A model generated the notes under the pieces. That model saw only the letters and a program-made list of their open reading frames with translations. It was not told the DNA's origin and ran no database searches. Positions 5,276-8,112 of a DNA stretch of 8,112 nucleotides are shown piece by piece; the first letter of the stretch is position 1; every line of letters starts with the position of its first letter. Origin of the DNA: an uncultured Porphyromonas sp. GTDB lineage: Bacteria; Bacteroidota; Bacteroidia; Bacteroidales; Porphyromonadaceae. The DNA lies in contig CALTVJ010000067.1 in assembly GCA_943912835.1 (NCBI GenBank), forward strand, positions 1 through 8,112, written 5' to 3'. The position numbers and the translations under genes are program-made.

Positions 5276-7423
5276 ATGAAACCACAATATAAAAATATAG
5301 ATATTAAGTCTGCTGGCTTTGCAGCAAGTGATGCTGCTGCTTGGTCTGCAGCACAGGGCAATGATTCTCTCTGGCGTACGCCTGAGCAAATCTTGGTAAA
5401 ACCTGTTTACACCGCAGCTGATCTAGAGGGTATGGAACATTTGGAGTATGCCTCAGGCTTACCTCCCTTCCTTCGTGGTCCTTATAGTGGTATGTATGCT
5501 ATGCGTCCTTGGACTATCCGTCAGTATGCAGGTTTCTCAACTGCCGAAGAGTCTAATGCGTTCTATCGTCGTAACCTCGCAGCAGGTCAAAAAGGTCTAT
5601 CAGTAGCCTTTGACCTAGCGACACACAGAGGATATGATGCAGACCACGAACGTGTAGTCGGTGACGTTGGTAAGGCAGGTGTGTCTATCTGTTCGTTGGA
5701 GGATATGAAGGTCTTATTCGATGGAATTCCTCTCAACAAGATGTCTGTATCTATGACCATGAATGGTGCCGTATTGCCTGTGATGGCATTCTACATCAAC
5801 GCTGGGTTGGAACAGGGGGCTAAACTCGAAGAGATGGCTGGTACGATTCAGAATGACATTCTTAAGGAGTTCATGGTGCGTAATACTTATATTTATCCAC
5901 CTGAATTCTCAATGCGTATCATTGCAGATATCTTTGAGTACACTTCGCAGAATATGCCTAAGTTTAACTCAATATCTATCTCGGGTTATCACATGCAAGA
6001 AGCCGGTGCTACTGCCGATATTGAGATGGCTTATACGCTTGCTGACGGTTTGGAGTATCTCAAGGCTGGTATCGCTGCTGGTATCCCTGTAGATAAGTTT
6101 GCTCCTCGTCTGTCATTCTTCTGGGCTATTGGTATGAATCACTTCATGGAGATAGCCAAGATGCGTGCAGCTCGCTGTCTTTGGGCGAAGATTGTTAAGC
6201 AATTTAACCCTGAGAGCGATAAGTCTTTGGCACTTCGTACGCATAGCCAGACCTCTGGTTGGTCTTTGACTGAGCAGGATCCATTCAACAACGTAGGTCG
6301 TACTTGTATCGAGGCTATGGGGGCAGCCTTAGGACACACCCAGTCTCTTCATACCAATGCGCTTGACGAAGCGATTGCCCTACCTACAGACTTCTCGGCT
6401 CGTATCGCACGTAATACGCAGATTTATATCCAAGAGGAGACACAAGTATGTAAGGAGATTGACCCTTGGGCAGGTTCGTACTATGTTGAGAGCCTAACAG
6501 ATGAACTCATGCATAAGGCTTGGGCACATATCCAAGAGGTTGAGAGCATGGGCGGTATGGCTAAGGCTATTGAGACGGGTCTACCTAAGATGCGTATTGA
6601 GGAGGCTGCGGCACGTACACAAGCTCGTATTGACTCTCGTCAGCAGGTTATCGTGGGTATTAACAAGTATCGTCTAGAGAAAGAAGACCCAATTGATATT
6701 CTTGAGATTGATAATACAGCTGTACGCTTGCAACAGATTGACCGCTTGACTCAGCTTCGTGGTGAACGTAACGAAGAGGAGGTGCAAAAAGCTCTTGCTG
6801 CTATAACGCATTGCGTGAAGACTAAGGAGGGCAATCTGCTTGACCTCGCAGTCAAAGCGGCAGCTGTAAGAGCTTCACTTGGTGAAATCTCTGATGCTTG
6901 CGAAGTGGAAGTAGGACGATATAAAGCAATAATTAGAACGATTTCAGGCGTGTATTCGGCAGAATCTGGAGCGGATTCAGACTTCGCTCGTGCTAAAGAA
7001 CTTGCGGCTAAGTTCGCAGAGAAAGAAGGTCGTCAGCCTCGTATCATGATTGCCAAGATGGGGCAAGACGGTCACGATCGTGGTGCTAAGGTGGTAGCTA
7101 CTGGTTATGCAGACTGTGGTTTTGACGTAGATATGGGACCATTGTTCCAAACGCCAGCAGAGTCGGCTCGTCAAGCAGTAGAGAATGACGTACACGTTAT
7201 GGGTGTTTCGTCTCTTGCTGCAGGACACAAGACGCTTATCCCTCAAGTAATTGAGGAGCTTAAGAAGTTGGGTCGTCCCGATATACTCGTTACGGCTGGT
7301 GGTGTAATCCCAGCACAAGACTATGAGTTCTTGTACAATGCTGGAGTCGCTGCGATATTTGGTCCTGGTACTCCTGTAGCTTACTCGGCAGCTAAGGTAC
7401 TAGAGATTTTGCTTGAAGACTAA
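5276..7423 (+). CDS. mutB: Methylmalonyl-CoA mutase large (alpha) catalytic subunit MutB
   Basis: MutB catalyses the adenosylcobalamin-dependent radical rearrangement of succinyl-CoA to (R)-methylmalonyl-CoA and back, as a dimer with MutA. The 715-residue length is typical. The TIM barrel (about 35-400) carries the residues that match the Propionibacterium active site: Y84 in RQYAGFS (Tyr89), R202 in VRNTYIYPP (Arg207) and H239 in SGYHMQEAGA (His244). DPWAGSYYVE closes the barrel. A helical linker leads to the B12 domain (about 585-715) with K594 and the base-off cobalamin motif D598-G-H600-D-R-G603, H600 being the lower axial cobalt ligand. GVSSLAAGHKTL and TAGGVIP, two conserved loops of this domain, follow. 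All key residues appear intact, so the enzyme should be active if B12 is available. No chaperone (meaB) or epimerase gene follows; a terminator comes 8 bases after the stop. Confidence 0.97.
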   Translation: MKPQYKNIDIKSAGFAASDAAAWSAAQGNDSLWRTPEQILVKPVYTAADLEGMEHLEYASGLPPFLRGPYSGMYAMRPWTIRQYAGFSTAEESNAFYRRNLAAGQKGLSVAFDLATHRGYDADHERVVGDVGKAGVSICSLEDMKVLFDGIPLNKMSVSMTMNGAVLPVMAFYINAGLEQGAKLEEMAGTIQNDILKEFMVRNTYIYPPEFSMRIIADIFEYTSQNMPKFNSISISGYHMQEAGATADIEMAYTLADGLEYLKAGIAAGIPVDKFAPRLSFFWAIGMNHFMEIAKMRAARCLWAKIVKQFNPESDKSLALRTHSQTSGWSLTEQDPFNNVGRTCIEAMGAALGHTQSLHTNALDEAIALPTDFSARIARNTQIYIQEETQVCKEIDPWAGSYYVESLTDELMHKAWAHIQEVESMGGMAKAIETGLPKMRIEEAAARTQARIDSRQQVIVGINKYRLEKEDPIDILEIDNTAVRLQQIDRLTQLRGERNEEEVQKALAAITHCVKTKEGNLLDLAVKAAAVRASLGEISDACEVEVGRYKAIIRTISGVYSAESGADSDFARAKELAAKFAEKEGRQPRIMIAKMGQDGHDRGAKVVATGYADCGFDVDMGPLFQTPAESARQAVENDVHVMGVSSLAAGHKTLIPQVIEELKKLGRPDILVTAGGVIPAQDYEFLYNAGVAAIFGPGTPVAYSAAKVLEILLED

Positions 7424-7431
7424 TTTATAGA

Positions 7432-7467
7432 AAAGGGGATAGTTGATTATTTACAACTATCCCCTTT
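7432..7467 (+). terminator. Intrinsic terminator of the mutAB operon
   Basis: The arms aaaggggatagttg (7432-7445) and its exact complement (7454-7467) form a 14-bp perfect stem with an 8-base loop, followed by an A/T-rich tail (atttg). It begins 8 bases after the mutB stop, closes the operon, and separates it from the lipoprotein gene. Confidence 0.88.
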
Positions 7468-7481
7468 ATTTGATTAGAATC

Positions 7482-7570
7482 TAATTCATTAAAATTTCAA
7501 AAACGTATGAAACACCGTATTTTGTGGATAGCTATGCTGCTATCAAGCCTTTTTGTCGCTTTCAGTTGCG
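7482..7570 (+). repeat. First copy of duplicated leader plus signal-peptide sequence
   Basis: The 64 bases from the ATG at 7507 recur from 8049 with a single difference (C at 7515, T at 8057, silent in a His codon). The A/T-rich leader before the ATG (7482-7506) is also shared with gaps and a few changes. Start-to-start spacing is 542 bases. How far past base 64 the similarity goes cannot be seen because the window ends. Confidence 0.9.
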
Positions 7571-7998
7571 ATAAGTCAGAGCCTAAGAAGACAGAGACTC
7601 CTGAAGCAATCAACTACCTAGATGGTAAGACCTTTATTGGTGGGGAGGATATTTCTACAGGTTCAGATGATAATGAGTACGCTTATGGAGAAATCAGTTT
7701 CAAAGGATTGATTGCTACTTTTACCTATTACGGTAAAGATAAAGGTGGTCCTTCTAGAGTCAGTGTTCGGGAGGTTCCATATTCATACAAAAATGGCGTG
7801 TTAATTATTAATCCTAGTAAATCAAAAGTTATCAGTAGCTATTATACTGATGAGAAAGGCGTAAAGACTGATATAACAGAAGAGCAGCGTAAAGTAGAAC
7901 AAGATGATAAAGATGAATTTCTACAAGTAGATGAGTCAAAACATACTATTACACTCAAAGATGAGGGTGGAGTTTTAGTATATAAGTTGAAGAAATAA
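7507..7998 (+). CDS. Small secreted lipoprotein, unknown function
   Basis: The product has 163 residues with a clear lipoprotein signal peptide: MKHR, a hydrophobic core (ILWIAMLLSSLFVAF) and a lipobox ending in C21 (AFSC-D). The mature part starts with a charged, flexible segment (DKSEPKKTETPEA), as is common for Bacteroidota outer-membrane or surface lipoproteins. Residues about 37-163 alternate hydrophobic and polar residues in short runs with turns rich in Gly, Asp and Asn (GKTFIGGEDISTG, YGEISFKGLIATFTYYG, HTITLKDEGGVLVYKLKK), suggesting a small beta-barrel or sandwich, possibly lipocalin-like. I do not recognise the family. It follows the mutAB terminator and has no obvious consensus promoter; TTTATTTG overlapping the terminator tail is a one-mismatch -7 box. 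A near-identical second start lies 50 bases after its stop, with no terminator between, so the two may be co-transcribed. Confidence 0.85.
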   Translation: MKHRILWIAMLLSSLFVAFSCDKSEPKKTETPEAINYLDGKTFIGGEDISTGSDDNEYAYGEISFKGLIATFTYYGKDKGGPSRVSVREVPYSYKNGVLIINPSKSKVISSYYTDEKGVKTDITEEQRKVEQDDKDEFLQVDESKHTITLKDEGGVLVYKLKK

Positions 7999-8025
7999 TT
8001 AGTTCACTTGTCATTTATCGTAATT

Positions 8026-8112
8026 TAATTCATCAAATTTTAAAACTTATGAAACATCGTATTTTGTGGATAGCTATGCTGCTATCAAGCCTTTTTGTCG
8101 CTTTCAGTTGCG
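8026..8112 (+). repeat. Second copy of duplicated leader plus signal-peptide sequence
   Basis: This copy pairs with 7482-7570. The 23-base leader (8026-8048) and the first 64 coding bases match the first copy, with one coding difference. It is cut by the window edge. Confidence 0.9.
8049..8112 (+). CDS. Start of a second, paralogous lipoprotein gene (cut by window edge)
   Basis: The visible 21 codons encode the same signal peptide and lipobox cysteine as the upstream gene (MKHRILWIAMLLSSLFVAF, then SC). This shows a tandem duplicate of a lipoprotein gene. The mature protein lies outside the window, so its relation to the first copy beyond the signal peptide is unknown. The start follows the same A/T-rich leader as in the first copy. 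Confidence 0.85.
   Translation, partial: MKHRILWIAMLLSSLFVAFSC

Overview
The window looks like Bacteroidota DNA, most likely Bacteroidales close to Porphyromonas. The mutA-mutB pair has the lengths usual in that group (619 and 715 codons). The clearest promoters fit the Bacteroidota pattern TTTG-N20-TAnnTTTG rather than TTGACA/TATAAT. Starts are preceded by A/T-rich leaders without a Shine-Dalgarno sequence. A lipoprotein with a Bacteroidota-like signal peptide follows. The genus is an inference.

The left third (1 to about 2610) appears to be the right end of an integrated mobile element. Three tightly packed minus-strand genes run leftward off the window: an XRE-family regulator, a small helix-turn-helix protein of excisionase type, and a Toprim primase fused to a P-loop ATPase, cut by the window edge. 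This resembles the regulator/primase module of NBU-like mobilizable elements. Behind the XRE gene lie about 650 bases with no convincing gene but much structure: five ATGCAA boxes, a hairpin with a perfect 20-bp stem, a perfect Bacteroidota promoter pointing outward, phased short repeats, and a sequence like the 3' end of a tRNA-Ser gene that I read as the attachment-site copy. No integrase gene is visible.

From 2611 to 3406 the DNA is transitional. It holds a strong bidirectional terminator hairpin and a leftward, frame-disrupted gene for a small membrane-anchored protein of unknown role. The promoter region of mutA follows.

From 3407 to 7467 is a two-gene operon, mutA-mutB, with its own promoter and terminator. 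It encodes both subunits of adenosylcobalamin-dependent methylmalonyl-CoA mutase, which interconverts succinyl-CoA and methylmalonyl-CoA in propionate metabolism. MutB carries the catalytic and B12-binding residues; MutA has lost them.

The right edge holds a small lipoprotein gene and the first 64 bases of a second gene whose leader and signal-peptide DNA are almost identical, so a tandem lipoprotein family begins here. I see no evidence of a new defence or metabolic system. The least explained part is the structured non-coding end of the mobile element (2003-2610).
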